Part shown: piece after piece, positions 57,596 to 64,000 of the stretch
Layout of the letters: each line of letters opens with the position of its first letter
Position numbering within the stretch: the first letter of the stretch is position 1
Assembly (NCBI GenBank): GCA_963699345.1
Contig: CAVOTL010000001.1
Location: forward strand, 186,001-250,000
DNA: 64,000 nt
Direction of reading: 5' to 3'
DNA from: Bog-756 sp963699345
Lineage (GTDB): Bacteria; Actinomycetota; Acidimicrobiia; Acidimicrobiales; RAAP-2
Program-made: the position numbers and the translations under genes
The notes under the pieces: generated by a model
Told to the model about the DNA's origin: nothing
The model's database searches: none
What the model saw: only the letters and a program-made list of their open reading frames with translations

Positions 57596-59287
57596 CTACT
57601 GCCAGCCGCCGGGGTTCCAGCCGGCGGAGAACGCGGCGGGCGTCGAGGCGAGCGAATTCCAGAGCACGTGCGTGGCGGTGATCTTGTACCAGACCGGAAC
57701 CGGGGGGATCGCCACCATGGTCGGGGCCGTGCCGACGCCGGTGACCGTGGTGACGGCATTCGTCGAGGTGTTCATGATCTGCACGTCGCCGCAGGAGTAG
57801 TTCTCGGGGATGACGAGGTACTGGTTGTCGGGAGTCACCTGCATGGGTTGGGGATCCTGGGTCTCGCACGTCGTGGTGAACGCCAGGGCCTCGGTGTTCG
57901 TCGCCGTGGTGATCGTGAAGATGTCGTTGGAGGGCCAGTCGGCGACGTAGACAAGACAACCGTTGGGCGACATGGCCATGTCGATGGGTCCGGACCCGCT
58001 CCCGGTCGAGATCGTGGCACTGATCACGTCCGGCGTGGCGCTGAGCGCGGTGGCGACCACCTGGACCTCGGACGTCCCGTACTCGGCGACGTACAGGGAC
58101 TTGCCATTGGGGAGCATGGCCAGCAGGTTCGGATCACCCGACGCCGTCTGGTTGGTGTCGTTCAGGCCACCCGTGGCGAGGACCACATGGGCGGTGACCA
58201 GGTTCGTCGAAACGGTGATGTCGTCGATGTACCCGTTGGCCCGGTCGGCGACGTAGACATGGCTCGAATCGAACGTCGTCGCCAGGGCGATCGGGTGGGG
58301 CGCGGTGCCGGGCAGCGCGATCGTCGACGCGGTGCCGGTGGCCGTGGCGATGGCGGAGACCGTGTTCGAGTTGTAGTTCGCCACGTACACCTCCGCACCG
58401 TTCGGCGTGACGACGATGGCCGTCGGATTCGCCTGGTGCTGCACGGTGATCGCCGTTCCCGCACTGCTCGAGGCACCGTCGAGCGTCACCGGGACGACCG
58501 ACCCGTTGGTCGTGGTCCCCGGATCGGATACCACGTAGGCCACGTAGTAGCCGGACCCGTTGGGGATCGGGTCGATGGCCACCGCCGTGGGATCGGTCAC
58601 CGTGATCGACTTCACCACCGACCACGCCGTCCCCGACCAGCTGAGCACCTGCACCTGGCCGGCCGTGTATTCAGCGATGATCGCCGTGAGTCCGTCGGGC
58701 GTCACCTGGATGGCGTTGACCTCGTTCGAGGCGGTGCCGATGGTCAGTGCCGCCCCGGCCGACAGGGTGCTCTCGGTCAGGGGGTAGGCCTGCTTGGCGG
58801 TGTTGGCGATCAGAGCGACCGGCGTGTTCGCCACCGTCGGCTTGTCCGCGAACGCCGCCGGGGCCGGATTGCCCGAGGTGGTCCCGGCCGCCGTGTAGGT
58901 GCCACCGGACGCCGTCGCTCGTCCCACCGTGTATCCCGACACCAGCGAGCCCCCGCTGGCGTCGGCCACTCCGGACTGGGCATCCGTCCACGCCAGGGCG
59001 GTGTTCGTCTGCTGATTGGTCCCTGCGCACCCACCGTTGGAGATCGTCGGGCTCGTCGGGGTCGAAGACAGGGCGGCGCTCACCAGCGCCTCCGGTCCTC
59101 CGGAAGCTTGGTCGGAGAGCATCGCCCATGCGGTGCCCGAGGTGACGGAGGCGAGCGTCACGACGGTGGTGAGGACCAGCGCCACCTTGCCGGCGTGTGG
59201 CGTCGACACCGAATGACGGTGACCCCGCTCACCCTTCGAGCGGCTCCGGCGGTGTGCGCCTCGGCGGACGGAACGGTGGGTGGTCAT
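57596..59287 (-). CDS. Secreted YVTN-type beta-propeller protein with SipW-type signal region
   Basis: 563 residues. A basic N-terminus (about 1-33), a hydrophobic segment (34-55) and then 'MLSDQASGGPEA' (57-67), a SipW-type cleavage region. After a Thr/Ser-rich part, repeated units such as 'TPDGLTAIIAEY', 'TPNGAEVYVANYNSNTVSAI' and 'MLPNGKSLYVAEY' form a seven-bladed-type beta-propeller of the YVTN family, found in surface-layer and matrix proteins. The ATG overlaps the stop of the signal peptidase gene (ATGA). It is the last gene of the TasA-like/SipW/propeller operon. Confidence 0.87.
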   Translation of the reverse strand: MTTHRSVRRGAHRRSRSKGERGHRHSVSTPHAGKVALVLTTVVTLASVTSGTAWAMLSDQASGGPEALVSAALSSTPTSPTISNGGCAGTNQQTNTALAWTDAQSGVADASGGSLVSGYTVGRATASGGTYTAAGTTSGNPAPAAFADKPTVANTPVALIANTAKQAYPLTESTLSAGAALTIGTASNEVNAIQVTPDGLTAIIAEYTAGQVQVLSWSGTAWSVVKSITVTDPTAVAIDPIPNGSGYYVAYVVSDPGTTTNGSVVPVTLDGASSSAGTAITVQHQANPTAIVVTPNGAEVYVANYNSNTVSAIATATGTASTIALPGTAPHPIALATTFDSSHVYVADRANGYIDDITVSTNLVTAHVVLATGGLNDTNQTASGDPNLLAMLPNGKSLYVAEYGTSEVQVVATALSATPDVISATISTGSGSGPIDMAMSPNGCLVYVADWPSNDIFTITTATNTEALAFTTTCETQDPQPMQVTPDNQYLVIPENYSCGDVQIMNTSTNAVTTVTGVGTAPTMVAIPPVPVWYKITATHVLWNSLASTPAAFSAGWNPGGWQ

Positions 59288-59952
59288 GATCGCCAGATCA
59301 TCCGGAGGGCGAGCGAACACACCAGCAGGACGATGGAGAGGACCAGGACCAGATGGAGGATCGGCGACTTGAGCCACGTGCTCAGGAATCCGACGTCCGG
59401 AATGACCGCCCGAACGGTCCACACGGTGGACCCGAGCAGCCGGATGCTTCCCCACGGGTCGTCGGCGTTGTTGGCGTCACCCTTCGTGGTGATCCACAGG
59501 CCGGCATGGGATCCGGTCCGCCGTTGGATGCTCATGACCCGGTGGGTCACCGTGAAATGGTCCTTGGGCGGGTGGAAGGCGACGATCTGCCCGACGCGCA
59601 GTGACGACGCCGGTTCGGGCCGGAGGATCTCGACGTCCCCGGGTTGGATGCCGGGCCGCATGGATCCGGAGAGCACGGTCTCCGTCCGCCAGTGGCCCGT
59701 CATGCTGCCGAGCGCCGAGAGGGCGGCGACCACGCAGACGATGATCAGGACGATGTTGGCGATCCAGTTCCGCCGCCGGTGGGGCTCGTCATGGTCGTCG
59801 GTCGTCTCGTGGACGTCCGCGGACACGTCGACGTGCGTCGTGCGGTGCGGGGCCTCGGTGCGATTGAACTCGAGTGTCGTCACGGTGACTCCAGGCAGGT
59901 GGTCGACGCGACGGAGTGCGGGGAGCGAACCCCCCGCACTCCGACTCGTCAT
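59284..59952 (-). CDS. sipW: SipW-like signal peptidase I (S26B, Ser-His type)
   Basis: 222 residues. Membrane helices at about 64-83 and 199-216 flank the catalytic domain. The nucleophile is Ser97 in 'VLSGSMRPGI'. The general base is a His (H137 in 'TVTHRV') rather than the Lys of ordinary bacterial enzymes, as in archaeal, ER and SipW peptidases; 'KGDANNADD' (157-165) is box E. In Bacillus, SipW processes TasA and TapA for the biofilm matrix. Here it is encoded between two secreted proteins that carry matching signal regions. Confidence 0.9.
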   Translation of the reverse strand: MTSRSAGGSLPALRRVDHLPGVTVTTLEFNRTEAPHRTTHVDVSADVHETTDDHDEPHRRRNWIANIVLIIVCVVAALSALGSMTGHWRTETVLSGSMRPGIQPGDVEILRPEPASSLRVGQIVAFHPPKDHFTVTHRVMSIQRRTGSHAGLWITTKGDANNADDPWGSIRLLGSTVWTVRAVIPDVGFLSTWLKSPILHLVLVLSIVLLVCSLALRMIWRS

Positions 59953-59970
59953 GCGGGATGGGAGCTGGCC

Positions 59971-60708
59971 CTACTGGCTGGCTCCAGCCCGCTGCGTGGC
60001 GGTGAAGTTGTAGGTCACGCTGAGCGAGCAGTTCTGCAGCTGCTCGGACACGCCGGCCGTGCCCCCGGTCGAGCAGGCGCCCGAGTTGTAGCTGTAGGCG
60101 TCGGCGTAGGTCGTCGGCAGTGTCACGGTGACGACGTAGTACGTCGAGGCACCCTGGTTCGGGGCGGTGGACGTGATGTCCTGAGCCGTCGTGTCCAACG
60201 TCTTCAGCGGCACGTTGTTCACGATCGTGGTGAACCCGGGGGTGCAGGAGTAGGTCCACGGTCCGGTCGTTCCGCCGGTCTCCGTCGGGGCGGCGGAGCA
60301 CGATTGGACGGTCACGTGCAGACCATTGGTGGCGTCGGTCACGATGTCGGACCCGGCATTGGTCCCGGTCACGGCCGACTGCAGCGTCAGACCGTTCGTG
60401 GTGGCGAGACCGGTGGTGCCGCTGGCACCGACCGACGTGTTGTTGGTCAGTTGCACGACACGGGCGACGGTGTCCCCCTCGGCCAGGTTGTTGATCGGAC
60501 CGACCGTGAGACCACCATGGTCACCGGTGGGCGTGGCCAGGACGATGTGGACCTGGCCGGTCGAGATGGCTTCCGGGCCGCCGGAGGCGGTGTCGGTGAA
60601 GTTGGCGAACACGCCACCGATGGTGGCGAGTGCCGCCAGGACGACGGCGCCCGAAAGCACCAGTTTGGTTGTCGGTCGGTTCCTCGACGAACGACGATCG
60701 GAATTCAT
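59971..60708 (-). CDS. TasA/camelysin-like secreted protein with SipW-dependent signal peptide
   Basis: 245 residues. The basic start (MNSDRRSSRNRPTTK), hydrophobic core (16-34) and following 'FANFTDTASGGPEA' (34-47) match the SipW-dependent signal type, where 'FTDT' follows the helix. The mature part is Thr/Ser/Gly-rich and beta-type with four to six cysteines, like camelysin/TasA matrix subunits. Lysines are nearly absent. First gene of the operon; the signal peptidase starts 18 nt after its stop. It may form extracellular fibres (inference). Confidence 0.82.
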   Translation of the reverse strand: MNSDRRSSRNRPTTKLVLSGAVVLAALATIGGVFANFTDTASGGPEAISTGQVHIVLATPTGDHGGLTVGPINNLAEGDTVARVVQLTNNTSVGASGTTGLATTNGLTLQSAVTGTNAGSDIVTDATNGLHVTVQSCSAAPTETGGTTGPWTYSCTPGFTTIVNNVPLKTLDTTAQDITSTAPNQGASTYYVVTVTLPTTYADAYSYNSGACSTGGTAGVSEQLQNCSLSVTYNFTATQRAGASQ

Positions 60709-60982
60709 GGGGTCCTCATTTCATGGTTTTATGGAGATCAATTTCCAACTCTTAACCTCTCGGCAACCGCCATTGCACACTTGACCGAAAATTTTTGGAT
60801 TCGTCCGCCCGACGTCCGCATTGGTAAGTCACCTCGACGTTTCAGGGACGAGAATTCCGGCCGGAAACCGTCGGCGAGCCGGTCGGACGAACGTCGATCA
60901 CCCCGGGATCCGGGGGCGTTTGGGCATCTCGGCCGGCTGGCGCGGACCGGAATCGGACACCGGGCATCGGTAGGCTGACGGC
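60709..60982. promoter_or_regulatory. AT-rich divergent intergenic region between the TasA-like operon and the ClpN gene
   Basis: No gene is seen in these 274 bases. The first 100 are strikingly AT-rich for this genome and must hold the promoter of the TasA-like operon; the ATG at 60708 has a GAGGA site. The near-palindrome CCGAAAATTTTTGG at about 60785-60798 could be an operator. The far end carries the -10 of the ClpN gene. Confidence 0.55.
60971..60976 (+). promoter_or_regulatory. -10 element of the ClpN gene, leaderless type
   Basis: TAGGCT ends 6 nt before the ATG at 60983, with no room for a ribosome binding site. Confidence 0.55.
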
Positions 60983-61636
60983 ATGTTCGAACGGCTCACC
61001 GAACGGGCCCGGCACGTGCTGGTGCAGGCTCGCCAGGAGGCCGAACAGCTCGGGCACGGCCGGATCGGAAGCGAGCACCTACTGCTCGGACTGATCCGGG
61101 AGCACGACGGCACCGCGGCCCAGGTCCTCGGAGACCTCGGCATCACCTTCGACGATGTCAGGGATCGGGTCGAGCGGTCGGTCGGTCTCGCGGCTGGCGA
61201 GCCCTCCAGGAGCCCACCGTTCACCCCGCGGGCGAAAAGGATTCTCGACTTGTCCCTCCGGAGCGCGATGCAGCTCGGTCACGACAGGATCGGCACCGAG
61301 GACCTGCTGCTCGGAATCGTCGACGAAGGTCACGGGGTCGGTGCCCGGATACTCCAGGATCTCGGTGTCGAGCTCCCCCGGGTCAGGCAGGCGGTGATCC
61401 GCAATCTGTCCGTCGACCAAGCCGGTGCGTCGCTGGGAGGTCGACCGGTCGGCTCCGAACCGAAGCGGTCTCCTCGGTGTGCACGGTGCTCGTCGGCGAT
61501 CGAACCACTGCTGCGCTACCGGTCGGTCACCATCCGGCCCTCGTCACCGTCGACGCATCCACGGCAGGCTGACATCGTGTTCTGCGACAATTGTGGACAC
61601 GTCGTCGGCGTGTTGACGTCGGATTCCGCCGGCTGA
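60983..61636 (+). CDS. Double Clp-N domain protein with C-terminal zinc finger
   Basis: 217 residues. Two Clp_N repeats (about 2-70 and 78-145: 'FERLTERARHVLVQARQEAE', 'GHGRIGSEHLLLGLIREHDG', 'LGHDRIGTEDLLLGIVDEGH') as in the N-domain of ClpC, but no AAA+ module. The C-terminus holds two Cys pairs ('CARC', 'CDNCGHV') that should bind zinc. Stand-alone Clp-N proteins may act as adaptors or competitors for ClpC substrates; this is inference. The gene lies immediately before a GNAT gene. Confidence 0.85.
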   Translation: MFERLTERARHVLVQARQEAEQLGHGRIGSEHLLLGLIREHDGTAAQVLGDLGITFDDVRDRVERSVGLAAGEPSRSPPFTPRAKRILDLSLRSAMQLGHDRIGTEDLLLGIVDEGHGVGARILQDLGVELPRVRQAVIRNLSVDQAGASLGGRPVGSEPKRSPRCARCSSAIEPLLRYRSVTIRPSSPSTHPRQADIVFCDNCGHVVGVLTSDSAG

Positions 61637-61642
61637 GTGGCG

Positions 61643-62149
61643 ATGCCGATCCGGCCCGCCACCGACCGGGATTGCATCGGCATCGCCTCGATCCTCAATG
61701 CCACCTTGGCGACGACGGCTATCGAGTGGACGGACACACCGAGGTCCGAGGACGAGATCCGCGGCTGGCTCGGCGCCCACGAGGTCGTGCTCGTGGCGGA
61801 GGAGGCGGACGCCGTGGTGGGGGTGGCCGCCTACGGGTGGTTCCGGGACGTGGGCAAGTGGCCGGGCTACCGGTTCACCGTCGAGCACACGATCCATGTG
61901 CGGGAGGACCACTGGGGGAGGGGGCTCGGTCGGGAGTTGATGTCGGACCTGATCGACCTCGCCCGCCAGAATGGGAAGCACACCATGGTCGGCGCCGTCG
62001 ACGGGGCGAACCAGGCGTCACTCCGCTTCCACGAACGGCTGGGGTTCGTCGAGGTGGGCCGATTGCCCGAGCTCGGAGCGAAATTCGACCGCTGGCGCGA
62101 CCTCGTCCTGTTGCAGTTGCGTCTCGATGACCGGCCGACGCCGGGGTGA
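61643..62149 (+). CDS. GNAT N-acetyltransferase, phosphinothricin acetyltransferase-like
   Basis: 168 residues. 'IRPATDRDCIGIASILNATL', the acetyl-CoA motif 'HWGRGLGRELMSDLI' and the end 'ASLRFHERLGFVEVGRLPEL' with 'KFDRWRDLVLLQ' closely follow the Pat/Bar (L-amino acid/phosphinothricin) subgroup. Natural substrates of such enzymes include methionine sulfoximine and other amino acids. Start ATG 61643 or GTG 61637, directly after the ClpN stop, so probably one transcript. Confidence 0.87.
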   Translation: MPIRPATDRDCIGIASILNATLATTAIEWTDTPRSEDEIRGWLGAHEVVLVAEEADAVVGVAAYGWFRDVGKWPGYRFTVEHTIHVREDHWGRGLGRELMSDLIDLARQNGKHTMVGAVDGANQASLRFHERLGFVEVGRLPELGAKFDRWRDLVLLQLRLDDRPTPG

Positions 62150-62269
62150 GCAGCCCGGTGACACGCTCGAGGCGCCGGTCCATGGCGGTCGCAACGGCGG
62201 GTGCCGGCGAAGACCGGTCCGGATCAGCTCCCACCCAACGGAGCGCCCCACGCCGTCTCCGGGATCACC

Positions 62270-62761
62270 TCATTGCGGCTGGCGGACTCCTTCCGCTCTG
62301 ACCGTCCGCTCGAGGATCCCGAGGGTTGCCCGCAGGGCGGACTCGGGCACGACCGGGAAGCGTTCCTTCAGATCGCCATCCACCTTCGACCAGTCGTAGT
62401 AGCTGGTGACGTTGGTGACCCCGGCCTCGCCGGGTTCCAGGCGGTAGCCGTAGAAGTGGGGAACCGGCACATCGGGCCCGAGGTCCCAGGCGATCTCCCG
62501 GTCACGCTCGAAGACGGTGATGTGCACGGTCACGTCGTACTTTCCGAGGGGGACGTCGTTGAGCGACTCGCGGTCCATGTGGACGACGAAGGTGTCACCG
62601 ACCTTTTCGGCCGGCTCTCCGCTGAAGTCCTGGAGCATCCCGGACGCGTCGATGGCCACCTGCCCGGCCGGACTCCGCAGGATGTCGAAGATGGCGGTGG
62701 GTGACGCGGGGATCGGTCGGGTCACTTCGATCCGGTCGGCTGTGACGACGCTGTCCGGCAC
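62270..62761 (-). CDS. SRPBCC-family protein (polyketide cyclase/START-like)
   Basis: 163 residues: 'RIEVTRPIPASPTAIFDILR' at the N-terminus, 'NDVPLGKYDVTVHITVFERD' and 'IAWDLGPD', a helix-grip fold with a hydrophobic ligand cavity. The GTG at 62761 follows AGAGGAGA. Ligand unknown. The upstream region holds several inverted repeats. Confidence 0.85.
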   Translation of the reverse strand: MPDSVVTADRIEVTRPIPASPTAIFDILRSPAGQVAIDASGMLQDFSGEPAEKVGDTFVVHMDRESLNDVPLGKYDVTVHITVFERDREIAWDLGPDVPVPHFYGYRLEPGEAGVTNVTSYYDWSKVDGDLKERFPVVPESALRATLGILERTVRAEGVRQPQ

Positions 62762-62772
62762 GTGATTCTCCT

Positions 62773-62913
62773 CTCGTACGAGGTGGAGCTCGGGGCTCCA
62801 CCTTCGATCGGTGCGTGCGATCAGCATCGCACGACTCCGCCGTCACCACCGGCGACGTCGCACCCGTCGGGGTGGGCTCCGCCGCGTGGGGTGGGGCCGA
62901 TCCCCACCCCGCG
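62773..62913. repeat. Cluster of four inverted repeats in the divergent region before the SRPBCC and aldolase genes
   Basis: Within 140 bp lie CTCGTACGAG (62773-62782), an 8-bp stem GGTGGAGC/GCTCCACC with 5-nt loop (62782-62802), a 7-bp stem GTGCGAT/ATCGCAC with 4-nt loop (62815-62832), and a long stem of about 12 bp built on GGGGTGGGG/CCCCACCCC (62884-62913). No gene is seen in 62762-63035. They may be operators, an RNA leader of the SRPBCC gene or terminator-like structures. Confidence 0.6.
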
Positions 62914-63035
62914 AGGGGAACCCGGGCTGCCTGGTCAGCTGGGGGCCGGGGATGTCCGGGCGCGGGCGCCCCGTTCTTCCCCGGCACGTCCTACCGCAGC
63001 GAGTAATGTCCGCCTATTCGGCGACGGAGGGGAAC

Positions 63036-63701
63036 ATGAGCGACCTACTGCTGGCAGACGAACGAGAGGATGTGGCGGCCGCCAGCCGTCATCTGGCCCA
63101 GAAGGGACTGGTGATCGGGACCGCCGGCAACATCTCGGCCCGAAAGGGTGATCTCGTGGCGGTGACCCCCACCGGCGCCGACCTCTCCACGGTGACGGCC
63201 GAGATGGTCACCGTGATCGACCTCGACGGCGTGGTGGTCGACGGCGATCTCGCCCCGACCTCGGAGGTGCCCCTCCACACCGGCATCTACGCCGCGACCA
63301 ACGCCCTCGCCATCACCCACGCCCACGCCATGGCCTCCACCGCGCTCTCCTGCTGCTTCGACGAGCTGCCCCCCCTGCACTACAGCTGCCTGGGGCTCGG
63401 GGGAGCGCCCCGGACCGCCGCCTATGCCACGTTCGGCTCGGAAGAGCTCGCCCGCAACGTCCTCGAAGCGCTCCAGGGCCGTAACGCCGCCATGATGCAG
63501 AACCACGGCTCGGTGGCCTACGGAAGCAAGATGGCCGAAGCCGTCGAGCGTCTCGAACTCCTCGAGTGGCTGGCCGAGCTGTACTGGCGGTCCTCGTCGA
63601 TGGGCACGCCGCACGTGCTGACCGACAAGGATTTCGAGGACATCATCACGGCGGCCATCGAGCGGGGCTACGGCGGTCTCCAGAAGGCCAAGAAGGACTG
63701 A
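63036..63701 (+). CDS. Class II aldolase/adducin family protein (fuculose-phosphate-aldolase-like)
   Basis: 221 residues. 'GLVIGTAGNISARKGDLVAV', 'TSEVPLHTGIYAATNALAIT', the zinc-binding 'HAHAMAS' and the later His in 'MMQNHGSVAYG' are the class II aldolase pattern. ATG 63036 has a GGAGGGG site; a TAATGT -10-like hexamer lies at 63004-63009. Likely substrates are phosphorylated sugars, but related epimerases and dehydratases cannot be excluded. Followed by a convergent HAD gene. Confidence 0.88.
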   Translation: MSDLLLADEREDVAAASRHLAQKGLVIGTAGNISARKGDLVAVTPTGADLSTVTAEMVTVIDLDGVVVDGDLAPTSEVPLHTGIYAATNALAITHAHAMASTALSCCFDELPPLHYSCLGLGGAPRTAAYATFGSEELARNVLEALQGRNAAMMQNHGSVAYGSKMAEAVERLELLEWLAELYWRSSSMGTPHVLTDKDFEDIITAAIERGYGGLQKAKKD

Positions 63702-63737
63702 CCGCGGCCGCGGGGGACCCGGGACGGCGGAGCGGAC

Positions 63738-64000
63738 TCACCATCCCGGAAACGGCTCGGTGAGCGAGCCGAGGACGTGGTCGGCGCCGGCCTCGGCCAG
63801 TTCGTCGGCGGAGTAGTGGCCGCTGGCCACGCCCACCGAGACGGCTCCCGCCGCCCGCGTGGCATCGACGTCATGGGGGGTGTCGCCCACCACGAAGACC
63901 TGGTCCGGGGTCAGGTCGGCATGGAGCCGGGTGGCCTTCTCGATGGCGATGTCGGTCAACTCGACCCGGTCGGGGGAGTCCGATCCGTAGGCCCCGAAGA
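63738..64000 (-). CDS. HAD-family hydrolase, C-terminal part (runs off the window)
   Basis: Only the last 87 or so residues are present. 'FGAYGSDSPDRVEL' at the edge, then 'VFVVGDTPHDVDATRAAGAV', which is HAD motif IV (GDTPHD), and 'ADHVLGSLTEPF'. This is the end of a phosphoglycolate-phosphatase-like hydrolase. The frame is open to the right border, so the N-terminal motifs I-III lie outside. Confidence 0.88.
   Translation of the reverse strand, partial: FGAYGSDSPDRVELTDIAIEKATRLHADLTPDQVFVVGDTPHDVDATRAAGAVSVGVASGHYSADELAEAGADHVLGSLTEPFPGW

Noticed and set aside
57581..60013. Long plus-strand frame opposite the propeller and signal peptidase genes
   Set aside because: Arg/Gly/Asp-rich shadow of the minus-strand genes, with no recognisable domain or start signal.

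Overview
High-GC DNA (about 70% by eye) with actinobacterial gene order and families: hrcA-dnaJ under a CIRCE-type site, a BldD-type regulator, phoH-ybeY-CNNM-era, uppS-recO, dnaG-rpoD, F420-type enzymes, a class E sortase with an LAxTG substrate, and many start codons with a TANNNT hexamer 6-8 nt upstream. A deep-branching actinobacterium such as an Acidimicrobiia member fits best; this placement is inference.

Layout. 1-8.4 kb: heat-shock genes, rRNA methyltransferase, BldD-like and excisionase-type regulators, HIT protein, then the tightly overlapping phoH/ybeY/CNNM/era operon. 8.4-14 kb: two tandem cyclase-STAND ATPase paralogues on the minus strand. 14-25 kb: DinG-type helicase, TauE/SafE permease, uppS, recO, photolyase, hemW, glyS, and an ArsR-SulP operon. 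25-28 kb: surface protein with an LAxTG anchor and its class E sortase. 28-35 kb: ppdK, dnaG, rpoD, PrmC-like methyltransferase. 35-41 kb: tRNA-Asn, a zinc-ribbon microprotein, ATP-grasp protein, tRNA-Met, small hypotheticals, LLM enzyme, SnoaL-like protein. 41-49 kb: a lipid-modification operon (FAD oxidoreductase, DUF1365, CFA-type methyltransferase) divergent from an SRPBCC-SDR fusion, then a conserved hypothetical and an aldehyde dehydrogenase. 49-54 kb: acyltransferase-SGNH protein, lipoprotein, inositol-monophosphatase-like protein, tRNA-Val. 54-61 kb: PPOX protein, large membrane protein, GNAT, and a SipW-like signal peptidase between two secreted proteins that share a signal-region motif. 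61-64 kb: ClpN/zinc-finger protein, GNAT, SRPBCC, class II aldolase, partial HAD hydrolase.

A major caveat is the number of single-base frameshifts in otherwise well-conserved genes, dense between about 13 and 37 kb. For most, restoring one base per break gives a normal-length protein and normal operon overlaps, so these are annotated as single genes with the break described. Sequencing or assembly indels are the simplest explanation.
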